Part shown: piece after piece, positions 36,832 to 50,480 of the stretch
How positions within the stretch are numbered: position 1 is the first letter of the stretch
Layout: the number at the start of each line of letters is the position of its first letter
DNA from: Hofstenia miamia
Taxonomy: Eukaryota; Xenacoelomorpha; Acoela
Direction: 5' to 3'
DNA: 64,000 bases
NCBI GenBank assembly: GCA_004352715.1
Contig: SCFE01000068.1
Span: 614,873 to 678,872, forward strand
Made by a program: the position numbers and the translations under genes
Notes under the pieces: model-generated
Database searches by the model: none
What the model saw: only the letters and a program-made list of their open reading frames with translations
What the model was told of the DNA's origin: nothing

Positions 36832-39800
36832 CTAAAATTAAACTTCTTAGTTTATTAAATTTACATATATGTACACATTTACTTTTCAGTTATTGTTTTG
36901 ATTTCTAATGTTATACTTTTACCCATTGAAAACTGGTTACTTCATTGCTAAAAATAGGCGCAGAATTGTATATGATAAACTTAATTATCAAAAATATTAT
37001 ACCGATTTTATTCAATTTTTTAATAGTTATTAATTGGAATGTAATATATATATATATATAATTACTTCATGAGAGTTACCATTATTTAGGAATTTTTCAT
37101 AGGATAAAATTGAATTTCTTCTAACACTAAACTGCTAAAAATTTGCAGAATTTTTAATATCCCTGAAATAGGTTAAAAGAAGCAAACATCAATAATTGCT
37201 ACACATAAATTAAGAATAGTTCCCAAAATTTGCAGCATAGAGACAATCATTTTTGTCTATAATATAATAGATGAGAATGCTAATCTTTCGAAATTTGTTT
37301 ATAACTAACGTTGAATAAAGGAAAACAGCTCATTAGTTTTAGCACTATTAGGAGGAAATCAAGTTGCGGTTTTGAGAAAAGATATGCATTTTACGCATTT
37401 AAAAATAGGTTATAGCAACAGTGGTTAGAACAGCCTTGCAAAAAATCAAATTTAAAAAAAATATCATAAAAATAAATATAATTTCAAATAGGCATTTGAA
37501 GGAAATTCATATAATCTTTATATTGACACAGCAATTTATCTTTATTCTCTCATGTGAATCCTTTTAAGAATTTAAAGGAAACAAAGTAGTTTCAACACAA
37601 TTTTTGGGATCATTAAATTTCTCATTTTTTAAAGAAAAGTATTTATTGCGATTGGGCCGGGAAAATATGAGTTTATCATCGACTTGAACACAACTAAATA
37701 AAATTTACTACCTGAACTCGACTCAACCCAAGGGGACACGAAACATAGACATCGATTCCCAATATTTAAAGCTTTTGATATTACCCAAATGGTGATTAAT
37801 ATTAATAACACTTTGATCAATCAATATAAGCTTTGTAAACATTTCCCGGCGTCAGTTTCCGAACTCGATTCGACCTGATCGACACTACCCCAAAATTTGA
37901 TACTTGATCCGAAATCCCGAATACTGTTTAGAGCTTAATCGGGAACTCGATGTCACTCTCAAAATCTGAAATGAAACAATCTACTCCAGTAAACTTATAA
38001 ATGAATAGATGTCTGCAGATGTTAAAGAAGAAATTTAACATGCTAATTATGCCATTTAAGTTGAATATTATCAGAAATGAAGAAATTTCAATTAACCGTT
38101 CTAGGTCGCTTGGTGGTTGTAACCCCACAATCCTTAATTACGTTGCTGAAAGACGGGACATTCCGGTAAACCTACAAAAACTTATTTATAACTTTCTATA
38201 TCAACCTAAATGCCTAATAATGCTAAATAGCAGCAATGTTTAGCAGCTTTATTTACAATGTTAACTGCATTTCTATGATCATCGCCATATGGGTTTACTT
38301 CATAACCCCAAGTTATTTGATTTAACAAATATAAAGAATACTGTATTATGTCAAATCATTTTATATCTTAGATTTCATATATGCAACTCTCCTTTCAAAT
38401 CTCTAATGTTGCTTGTAAATAGTTGAGGAAGTTTTTGATGAAGCTCTTTCAATCATGATTCAAGATTCAAGTAATGAAGATATTTTCATGATGGTAGTTC
38501 ACCTGGATTGTGAAATTTTGAACTGTAATATTGAGAATGAAATATTTTTCTATGTTCACAGGGATGTTCATTCAATTTTTAACCTCTAGCCCGACCTGTC
38601 CTGTTTAACCAATCAAAGAAAGACTAATAGTATGATACGTTTAAAAATATTTTAGCATAAAGCATCAATGAAAACAAGACAAAATCAAAAAGAAATACAA
38701 GTATAATTTGAATCTATTAGTCTAAAAGAATTTAAAAAGTTTGACTTCTTAAATTGTTCCTTAATTCTGTTAGTGTTCTTCCTCCTTAACAATTATGAAT
38801 GACCCGCGAACCGATTTGCCTAATATTGCAAACACACCCATTGAATTTTCTACTTGACTTTCGGACGAGTTGATCCGTAACCACCCTGAATGATATACAG
38901 AAATATTAATTGCAACATTGGGTCAATACTGGGACATCGTGGCAATGCTGGACGACAATTATGTCGACGGTCTAACTCAAATATCAATATGCACCCTGGT
39001 TTGAAAAGAGGCATCATGAAAAGTATTTGTTTTTATGATGTGTAATCTGGTTTTGCGCTTAAACCAATTACCATAAATGTGAGAAGTTACACTTATTGGT
39101 GCAAAAATGCAGAAATTACTATTTCTCAATACATCACATTAAAACAAGCTAGCCTATATCTAAATCAAGTTTTTAACATTGCTATGAACATGTGATTTAC
39201 TGCATGCCATCTTGTAAATTATTTTTTGACCAATTGTTGGAACTTGGCAAAAAAAATCGACGCTCTATATACAAGAGAACTTGGAAAATTCATCAATTAA
39301 CACTATAGCTCACAACATTTCACTTTTACCATATTTGAGCAAAGGTAAAGGCTATCTATTCTTTATATCTTTAATGTAACTCAATGAGTACAATTTACCA
39401 CAAATTTCATAGAAAAAAAGGAAAATGAACAAACGATAAGTTTTTATTGAACTGGTCGCAAGTGCCGGAGATAGGCACACGAGTTTGTATTTAACATGAT
39501 AAATTCTGCCGTCAAATTTTTTATATCGCTCTTGCTATTATTTAACAAGCATTTCAAAATAAGATTATAGAAAAGGTGTATTGAATGAAAGATTAAGAAA
39601 AATCTGCATAAACAAATTAAGAAGCAGAAATATAAATTTGCTTGGCTTAGTAAAGACTCGTTTTGGGCTCGTTGAGTATCCAATGCAGTGCTCAAGCTCA
39701 GCTGGTACGTTAGAAGCTTGGCTCGTTGACAAGTCTGGTAGTAATAATTGTAATTATACCTGTATTAAATACATGTGTGACTATGTGCGTCAATGGATGA

Positions 39801-41819
39801 GTGACTCTATAATATTAAAGAAGACAAGGACTCCACTTGAAAAAGAACGGAGAAGATACCTTTTTCCATGCAAATATTTACAAAATACTAGAAGAAAAGT
39901 GTTACAAGCTTACAAATTCTGTTGCAAACCGCATGCTATAAGTGAAAGAATTTATGTAGATTGAACATAATTCTTTAAATTTATTTTATATTAAATAATG
40001 TGGAATTTATAATTTGGGGTAAAAAAGTGACCCTAAACCACAATGCCCATATTTTAAAAGTAACGACTTAAAAGGGTCAAAATCATTCAGATTGAACCAT
40101 TGATATGAGAAGGCAATCATTATTATGTTTTCCTCTCTTGGCAGTAAGACAAATTGCTAATGGTCGGTTTTGGACGACCTCGTCTTAAATCTAGTATTGT
40201 TGTAAACAAAAGATCTATAAATGAAAATAACATGTACTTACAAATTTTTCGTTTGCCCAATGTCATTGGTTGATATCTTTTTCAAACTTTCAGAGCTTGA
40301 GATCATTGTGGGTTTCTCTAAATATTAAATAATGCAATTGCTAGAAGCATGTCGAACAGAGGACCAACAGCTCATGGACCCCAGGTCATTTTCAAAAACT
40401 CTTCACATTGATAAAAATCAGGTTCGTCATGAGTATTGTAAAAGGTTCTTAATGCTTATATATTTTATTTGTATTATGCGTTAAATGATATATCAATGAA
40501 ATTTGGGTGTAAGGATCCCTCAGTTTAAGGTCCAAGGAAAAGGCTGAACTATATATAGCTTTCTTACAAATCAAAAATTGGGTCTAGTCTAGAATTAGGC
40601 AGGGCAAAATATATTTAAACTACTCCCAAAACTGGTCAGCACTCTAATGTTCACAATAATATTAATATTTACACAACTTAATACAATAGAAGTTACCATC
40701 GTTAAGAGGCAGTTGAATTTCTTCTACATACAAAACAGGAAAAATTCCTTTTCTCCCGTCAATAAAGCCTTCGTACCAATTGGAATCCACACGTTTGACA
40801 ATATTGACTATTTCTCCCTAAATCAGTAAAAATGAAACAGACTACATCAATTTCTCTAAGAAATTATCAAAACTAGCAAGAATGTCATGTGTTTCAAATG
40901 CAAAACACAAACCTTTTTCAGTTCCAATTCGTATGGTGTCTGGGAAAGGAAATTGTACTTCACTTTTCCATGCTTTATGGGCGGTGATTTGAAGTATTCT
41001 TTCTCCGCGGAAGTTGATAAAAGTTCACTTGATGCACTTATTGATGATACTTCTTCTTCAGGGATTAGCTGAAAATAGTAGCCTTATTTTATGGATTACT
41101 GCAAATTTTTAGGCTCGTGCGAGTACTTGAAATTTCGAGTGGGGTCGGCTCTACTTGAAATTTAAACATTAGCAAATTTCGAGTCGGATCGAGTTAACTC
41201 GAGATTTGTTGATTTGATATTTAACAGTGAAGCGTATTTTTGCTTAATTGAAAATAAAAATAGAATTTTCTTATTTAAAAATTTTTCTACACAAATCTCG
41301 TTAAGTCATTGGGGTGAAAGGTATTATCTATCTAACGCTCGTTACTAACATCAATATGTACTTGGAAAGCAGTTGATTATTTAATGGTGATTTTACAATT
41401 ATGATATTCATAGGCCAATTTGCATAGACAAGTCTCAAGAAGAAATCCGATTCGAGTCGTCTCGAGACCCGAAGCGAACATTTTCCGACTTGCAGGGCTC
41501 TATGCAAAACGTAGATAAATAATAGTTACAAATGGTTTTTAAAAAAGAAGCTTTAAAACCACTTTTGCCTAAAAATTAAATTTTTTTTAAAAAAACAGTG
41601 TTTTTGGCATAAAATGTGCATTCCCCTACATATATAGTATTGTAGCGTGGTACATTTATTTAACCCTATTTCGAATAGAAATTGTTCAGAAGTAGTGACG
41701 ACTTCAACAAAAAATTGTTAAATGTTTTTAGCTCACGAACAAATGAAAATATTGAAAATTTGAAAACACCACAGGATAGAGGATTGTCTTGGCTCTGTCC
41801 GCCTAGGTGCTCCTATGCG

Positions 41820-41866
<47 letters not shown>

Positions 41867-42480
41867 TTTAGATAAAATTGTTCCAAATGGCGGACAAATC
41901 GATTCGTTCCGTAAAAGTTGATTTCTTAACTNNNNNNNNNNNNNNNNNNNNNNNNNNNNNNNNNNNNNNNNNNNNNNNNNNNNNNNNNNNNNNNNNNNNN
42001 NNNNNNNNNNNNNNNNNNNNNNNNNNNNNNNNNNNAGAGAGAGAGAGAGAGAGAGTTTAGATAAAATTGTTCCAAATGGCGGACAAATCGATTCGTTCCG
42101 TAAAAGTTGATTTCTTAACTTGAGTCAGAATAACATTGAAACAACGCTATTTGCTTGCTGTGCATATTATAATTGAAGTCTGTTGCTATATGGGTAAATT
42201 TATATGAATTTTACCTGAACATACTTCTGCGGAAAGATGCCATGTCTTGATTCATGTGAACCCAGAAACCAATTTTTGTCAATGCTTTTGGCTATGACGC
42301 AAATATCTCCTTTTTTCAAATCAAGTTCCCTTTAAAAATATTGAATGAGAATTTTAAATATATATTTAAATATCGATATCAAGTTGAAAATTTAACTAAA
42401 AAAACTTTTAAGATTTTTCTCATTTATATATATATATATATATATAAGTTATATATAGATATAGATATAGATATATATAA

Positions 42481-42527
<47 letters not shown>

Positions 42528-45500
42528 TATTTATTTATTTATTTATTTATTTATTCATATATAGCTACTATCTGCACAAACTTACTTTTCGGTGATAGCA
42601 TGGAAATCATATAACACAAGACCTTTCTTACTTCTTATCTCAAAGCGTTCTGCGTTTGGAACAACTTGTGTGGGACTCTATAAATAGAGATAAGTAAAAG
42701 CACTTAACAAAATATACACCTTTAAGTGATCAGAAGGAGATATCAATGAAGATTTACTATAATCATCATTTCCTAAATATGCTGTTATTAATATTTCAGA
42801 GACTTCCCTAAGAGCATAACATAAGTTAAAATCATATTAACAAGAAAATATTTGTATGAATTGAACGTAAAAATGATTTAGAAGCAATACTAGAATTTGT
42901 GTTAGTAAGTAAAACCATGAAATAAATTGCTTAGCATAATGAGTACCTGCTGGCATTGGAGTTGTTGAAGAACCAAAATCTAGATCAACTCCGCTGTCTG
43001 ATAATGGCAGAGTGTTTGGTCGAGTGGCTTTCGTACTAACATCTTTTTCTTGGGGCTTGGATCTTTGGAATGTTAAGTTCTCAAAATTGCAATCCGACAT
43101 ATTCAAATTCGGGTAACTGTTGCTGTTAGAAAAAGAAAACGAAGAATCGTTGGATTGAGTGAGAGCGTCACAACTTCGAGATTTTTCTCGAATGGGGTTA
43201 TCCTTCTTCGCTTGATTGTTGTTAGAGTATTTATTTTGTGAGAAACCCCGCTTTCGCCGTTGGCTAACATTTCCTGTCTTTTTGTATTTCTTTTTGACTG
43301 GAAGTGGAGCACTATCATTTTCATCTGAGGAGCTCACAGAAGGCTTCTGGTCACTTAACTTCAGCTTAACTGATAATGTTTTATCAGCATCTTTATTATA
43401 ACAGTTGTCATGAATTTCATGCAATCGCTTTGCATAAGCCCTTATGTTGTCATTGATCTCCATCTGACATTTTTCGCTTTCAACCGCTTCAATATTTGTT
43501 ATCTTTTCTTCTGTTCGTTTTTGAGTAGTACTTACAATGAATGCGGGATCTTCTGGAGTCGAGCGAATTTCCTCAGCATCTGATTGAGAGTTATTCTGAA
43601 GTTTGTAGGTTCGTCCAGATAAGGGATAGTATGAAAATCTTGAATTGGATTCATGCTTAATTACAGTATTATGTTGTTCATGATATGGATTATTATGTTC
43701 AAAATGTGGTGACGTTTCAATTTCATCGCTTTGGTGGAAGTGTTCAGAATTGTTGACTGAATCTTTAGTTTCAGGTATTGAGCTTGGGGATAAACTATAA
43801 AAATCAGGAATGTTTTCTTTTTGCGATTTGACGTAGGGCTTAGGAGCTGAGTTTAACAGCAAATCAAGAGCATTTTTGCTGTTCTCACGTTCAGGCTGTT
43901 GTTTCATAGGCACAGGCTCTTCCCCGAGATTATTTGAAATATTCTCATTTTCATTAAATATTTCTGGATTATCACATAAATCATCAATCTCAACTCCTAG
44001 CAAAGTGTCATCCTTATTTTGATTATCATCATTACCTGGTTCAACAATTGTTAATACACTGCTATCTGAAAACGCATTTTGATAGACATTATCAATACTT
44101 TCATTATTATCTCCACTTTCAGCATTATCTGCACTGTCTATGTTCTCCAATGATTTTCTTTCATCAGTATTCTTGTCGAATAACCCTTTTTTCTCTTCTA
44201 ATGGACTGTCTATAAATTCAAGGCTTTTTGATAATACCTTTGTAACAATGTGTTCATCAGGTGATGATCCATTGGTATCCATGTTATTTATGTGTCTCTC
44301 TGGACTTGCAGCACGTTGTGGGGTTTTCCAAATATCAATATTACTGTAGAAGTTGATTAATGTTGAAACTTTTTCATTTGGTTTAGACTTAAACACGGTC
44401 TTATTTTCTGGTTTCTGAATAGGGTTTCTATCATGCGCAGAAAAGCTTTTACTTCTTTTGGTATTTTCAGGTGTACTTCCGTTACCTCTTACTGTATAAC
44501 GGTATTGCCTTCTTTTGATAAAATCTTCATCGCATGAACTCAGATTCCATTTCTTTGGGCGGTCATTCAAAGAAGTTAAGCTTTTCGTGGGTGTAACGGG
44601 CGAGGAATCTTCGCTCTGAAACTTATCTCGAAGTGAATTAACAACTGATCCTCGATTGTTGTTGCTCTTTTGTCTCTGCCTTCCCCTTAAAGGGACACTA
44701 TCAATTTGATCCGAATTATCAGTATTAAAAAAGTTTTTAGTTTTCTTAAAATTTTCGGGCCCACTAATGGAATCATTGAAGTTTGGAGAAGGAGAAAGAG
44801 ATTTTTTATCTCTGTGATTTAATTGATTATTTTCTCGTCCGCTAGATAGCAAACCTTTTTGAGGTGTTGGGGAGCTTTCCTTTGTTCTGATGTGCAATGG
44901 TTTATCCAGAGGTACAGAAGTTTCTTGATATCTAGATGGCTTATTCAAAGATGAGGGACGCTCTTGAGACCTTGTTTCAAATGCACTGGAACTCACTTTA
45001 CAGTTCCTAAGTGGTGGATCAGGAATATTTGGAGATATAGGAGCGCCATTATCTTTATACTTCAGCTTAATTTTTAACTCAGTTCTTTTATTTGCTAAAC
45101 AAAATATAAAAACAGTGATATTAGTATGGAGATTTACCTTGATTTTCTGGACCTTCGTTAAACATTTCCTAAAGGTAGTTTATATTAGCTATTTTATATT
45201 TATGCATTAAGTATAACAAGCCGTTACAAATGGATAAATTTCAATCCTCACAATGCATATTTGCTATATTAATAGATCTTGAGATCTGGATTAACTCATT
45301 CAAATCCGTAATTCAATCCGAGCTCACAAATTATATGATCAATTCCAAAATTTCCAAATCCACCTGCAAAAACAAAATTTGAAATTTATAAGAATATATT
45401 AGTTATTTGGAAATTTTTTGGGCTGGGGATTCACAATACAGAAGAGATGTAAAGTTCCGGTAAGTTAATTATACAAAAATCTAATGAAAAAATAGCACAT

Positions 45501-48500
45501 GCCCCTTATCGTACATTCCAGCCTATGGATACATATGCTCAGTAAGCATTTCTTATAATTTTTAATAATGAATGTAATATTCACTGTTAAAATGTGAAAA
45601 TTGAATATATTCTTACAGGATATGGCGGTATTTTCGAAGGCTTGTCGTTTTCATCATACTCTTCAGGTGATTGAACATCACTGTGATTCGATTGCGTTGA
45701 AACAGAGTTCAAAGACATTGGTTGACTCTTACTTAGATTTTCTAAATTTCACAAAAAATTTAGATGTATGCATATACAAACGTTTCACCTACCTGGACGA
45801 TATGGATTCATGTTATTAAACATATCCTTGTACCATTCCTTTTTCTTGTCATCACGAACGCTCTAAACATTCAGCAATAAAACGTTTGTTTGCATTTAAA
45901 TAATTATGCGATAGTTCTGCCAATACAGAAATTATATGTTGTGTATATTTCAGGGTGTCACATGGGTCAAATATTTTAACTCTTAGATACAGATAAATTG
46001 GCATCTGCGTCAATTTTTACCTTTGTTATATTTGAAAAAATTATATATTACCAAGAAATATATTATATAAAGAATATATACAAAATTAATGCATAAATGT
46101 AGCTTTAACATCTGGGAAATTATAAAGTGCAGACATGTCTTAAAATCTAGGAAATGGTTTGGAAATTTTCCAATTTCTGATATATATATTAGTTAATAGA
46201 ATTAATAAGTGACGTAATTTTGATTATAAATTATATTAAATCTCAGCAGTTATTAACTAGAAGTAATGATACTCACTGCTCGTGTTAACAGAGGTATCTG
46301 GCGATTAATCGGAGCGTGAGACATTACTTTAGAGGTGTCATCTTTTGCAGGATGCCCAGTACTGAGAGAACGCAGATGTCCTATATTAAAACTCCATCAT
46401 TACTGAATAATTAAGGCCAATGAAACTTTAATTTATTATGGAATATCATCCCTGAAAGCGAAATCAAAAATAAAGCGACTAGAGCAACAAGAAAACCGTG
46501 GCAACCAATTGCAGGGAAGAGAATTTTTTCGAATTACTGACTTGTTTTTGTGCTATTTGCGTATTATGAGTGAATTTTCGATGAGTCATACTTCCACTTA
46601 AATGCAACACATGCCTACTATAGCAATAGGAAATTTATATAAATTCTTCCTCTCACAAATAAGGGAAATGTCTGTCCATTACTCATTATAGGAGTTTATG
46701 CGCAAATGTTTTTATGCTCTTATAATATAACACATGAAAGCCAATATAGTTTCGGAAATATCAAACAGAAAATGCATGTAGTAATTCAAGCTCTGAAGCG
46801 AACAACAGATGTGCGGCAGCAAACACGTTCTAGCAATTTGTTAAAGAACTCAATTGTACTTTGGAGAGAAAATTGCTTGAATCTAAAGTATTATTAAAGT
46901 TATTCATTATTCAATAGTTTGAAGCATTACTTTAAAGATTAATTGCATTTATAACATAGTATTCTATTGATAATATATATATATATATACGGAATGCAGT
47001 GCATTCAATTATATTTTTGAAATTTACGTCGTGAAGGGATTGATAACCAATTAATTTAACTGGCAGAGCAATCGATTTCATTGTTAGAGAATTTGGATTA
47101 TCTTTTATGAATGACTGTTAATGACATTTTATTGCATCCATTACATATTAGATGCCAATTTTAAATATATTTTATATCACTTTCTTCAATTATACATCAA
47201 GCAGTTTAGCTTATATTGCAAAGATTGCGCAAATTGCGGCATGCCGAATGACCATGCGATTAAGATTTATTATTTAATTTCTGAATTTGGTGTGCATATT
47301 ATTTTGGCTTAAACTAGGTCAAGCAATCTCTCAAAAAACGAAATATTTCAAACAAGTCCCGTTAAGCAAAGCCACCAAAGGCATGATAGAAATTAAATCT
47401 TTGTTTCAGTTTTTATTAAAATGCATTTTATATTTCCCTTGAAGTGGTGAAGGAAACACACGTGAAGCAATTTCATTGTGTGATACTCTTAGCAAAAAAT
47501 TTACAGCTTTCCTGAATGCAAGGATTTCGAAATTACTCTATATTCAAAATTTTCTACAAAGCTTACAAACCAATTCATTGGCTGAACTAAACTGTTTTCA
47601 TTAACCAATATTTATATTTGAAATTTTGAGTTTAATGAAGAATGCTGTAAACTAAAGGAAACTAAAAACTTGAAAGCGAAATTTATTACTATTTTGGAAA
47701 AAATTACCAAATTATAAAAGCGAGGATGACGAGGGTCAGTTCAATCATGATCAAATGAGTAACAAAAGCGAGGCGGACCAAGTCCGGACATTAGTTCTTA
47801 ACTTTTTTTAATATTTGCCGAGTTTTTTATTTAGGCCATCAAAATCAATTTTGAAAACCTGACGAAGGACATTCCAATGTGTCCCCCCTTGTCTACGCCA
47901 CTGGTGTGGATGTGCAAGACGGAATTATTATCTTGGAATGAAAATTCGAAAGAAGAATTTTGCATGAGAACAGTAATTCTACAATGAGATTTTGCAGACA
48001 ATTATGAATTAAAAAAGAGTAAAAAGTACGGTTTCCTAACTCATTAAAGTGTTAATTAATTTACAGTAACTCTTTCCTAAAATATATTTCTAAAAGTTTT
48101 TTTTGTATTTAGCTTTAGCACAACATTTGATTACAAAATAGATATTGAATATTCATACCTTTTTGGCTTCTTTGAGAATCTCTAGAAGCATTGCCTTTAT
48201 TTTCCTTATTTTCGGCTTGTCTGACAGCCTAAAAAAATTGTTAGTAAAATTTAAAAAATCATAATGCGATTTTGTGATTAAAATACATATTGGCTTATGC
48301 TTCTTGAAAACATGATTACCTGATGAAAAATAAGTTAAAATAAAGTTTAATTTCTTACTGTTGGATGATATATAGATGTAGGTGTGATTTTTCCAGGATA
48401 GCGTGCTGAAACCGGCATATCGGATGGTTGAATCAGTCGAGAGACAGGTGGAATGTTGGAATTAGGATACCAGTAAGCTGTAATATATAAATGTATTACT

Positions 48501-49774
48501 AAATTATTTATTTAGAAACAGTATATTGATTTAGCAAGCTAAAATTATGAGTGTAAGAATTGGCAAACCAGTGTGACAGCCATGTCAAAATTCGAAGCAA
48601 ATGTAACTATGTCGTACTGAAATATGAAAATTTCGAACTTCTGGTTAAAATTCTTCCGTTAACAATTTTGATCAAACCATTGGCACGCTTAAGGTGGGAA
48701 TATACACAGAGTATGATTTTAGGAACCAGAGAACATGAGAAATCAATTAGGGCATCATTTTTAAGGTCATAAAATACTTTTCATTCAAAATGAAAAAATG
48801 AATAAATTTGGAAAATTAAATTATTCAAAATTGCAACTTTACCAGAAAAATCTAATTGGCACAAAATGCCAAGTTATAAATAGCGATCAACTACATCATA
48901 GTCAGTGGGACGAATGTAATTGCAATAAATTTTTCACTTCAACAATGGAAAAAATTAATTTTTCTAGAAATCACCAAAAATGAAATCTAATTACGTATTC
49001 AATGACTCCATAATCGTTTTTAATACCACTGAATACAATAATGACTAACTCATCCCATGGCGCACATATTCAGCAAAATTGTGTCCAAAAATTATCCAAT
49101 TCTGTCCATGTTTGGGTGAAAAAGTTTGCTTGAAGTATTGCGTTTTGATACCATACGCAAGAGCAAAGCAAATAGGTATAATTCTGTTTCCAGGAAACCA
49201 AACTTAATTAGGGTATACCTTGAAAGCCAAATTTCACTCAAGTTTTCATATTTCGAATTCTCATCGATTTATACTTTGATAAAATGTATTCAAATTGTCA
49301 AAAACGCAAAAAAGGACTTTCGATTTCTGACTGAATGTCCCACACTAAGTGAAAGCGGGCAAAAAAGCGTAAGTGACAAGTTATTAAGCACAGTATAAAA
49401 AAGCGGAAATAGTGACGCTTAGAGATTTTTCGGAAATTTTTGTTGTAATCTCCCGAATACTGCAACAGTGGAAAGGATATTTTTGCAAGTGGAAGTATCT
49501 TCACAAAAACAAGAAACCGAATAGGTTCTAAATTAATGGAAAAAATTTCTATTTAAAAAATAATTAAGCTTTCCATGATTAATGCGTAGAAAATAACTTC
49601 ATAGTATTGTTGATTGCAATCATCACTCATTTGTAAATCTACAATTTGTATGACTTTATGTATTGCAGTTTACTTCCACATGACTTATTACAATATTTTA
49701 TTAATCCGAAAATATATTTGACAACCCAAGACCAACTTTAAGCAGTAGTCTTTTTTGGCAATTTTTGTTCTTAC

Positions 49775-49814
<40 letters not shown>

Positions 49815-50442
49815 AATAACCTTCTTTGCATTTTTCAAACAATGGTTCTTAAATAATGCAACAGCAATCATTAGAAATCAACGAAATACGTTGGTATTTT
49901 GCGATTTTAGGATATTTTTTGAAACGAAAACCATAGAATTAACTTGATACACTTTCTATTTTTACCTAATTTTAACAAATTCACAGCCTTATATCAATTA
50001 AAAACAACTTAGCATGGTTTTTTGGATAAAACATTTAGCTTAGACATATATTTCTATGAAATAGTTATGCTTTTCTTATAAAATTAAAAACTCACTGACT
50101 TCCAAGGCGATAAATTGCAAAGAGCTTACTTGTAATGAGTACTAAAAATAATAAATCATTTGCATTTGAATTAAGTTACAATACGTGGCTTTTCCGAAGG
50201 GTACTCGTCTGCACAATCTAATTCGTCTGCGGAAAGAGCAGATCGCAGTTGATAAACAGCTGGACGTTCCTCTTTGTGTAAATCTGAAAGACTAATATCG
50301 TGAGGAGTCTTCCAAAGTGTCTTTGTAATTACTGTCTCTTCAATAACAATACTGTCGTCGTCTATGTGTTTGTTGTGAAGGTTGACTAAAATAAATAATT
50401 TTTATCAAAAATGATGTTGCTTCAAGAATTGTTGGTCCTCAG

Positions 50443-50480
<38 letters not shown>

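Larger units (their letters stand above)
36832..40696 (-). other. Last SORBS-like intron (3.9 kb)
   Basis: Contains a TA tract near 37049, a TAGARA-family copy (37650-37961), CCCGACCTG-type repeat pieces (38578-38890) and a CAGACTTGTC-family fragment (39525-39736). A 127-codon plus-strand frame at 39581-39964 overlaps that repeat and is not accepted as a gene. Confidence 0.45.

Noticed and set aside
39581-39964. 127-codon plus-strand open frame
   Set aside because: Its first half lies in a dispersed repeat family with another copy at 60.7 kb; no motif, no splice support, and it is antisense within a SORBS-like intron.
43216-44349. Short plus-strand frames within the linker exon
   Set aside because: Antisense shadows of the 2.1-kb SORBS-like exon.
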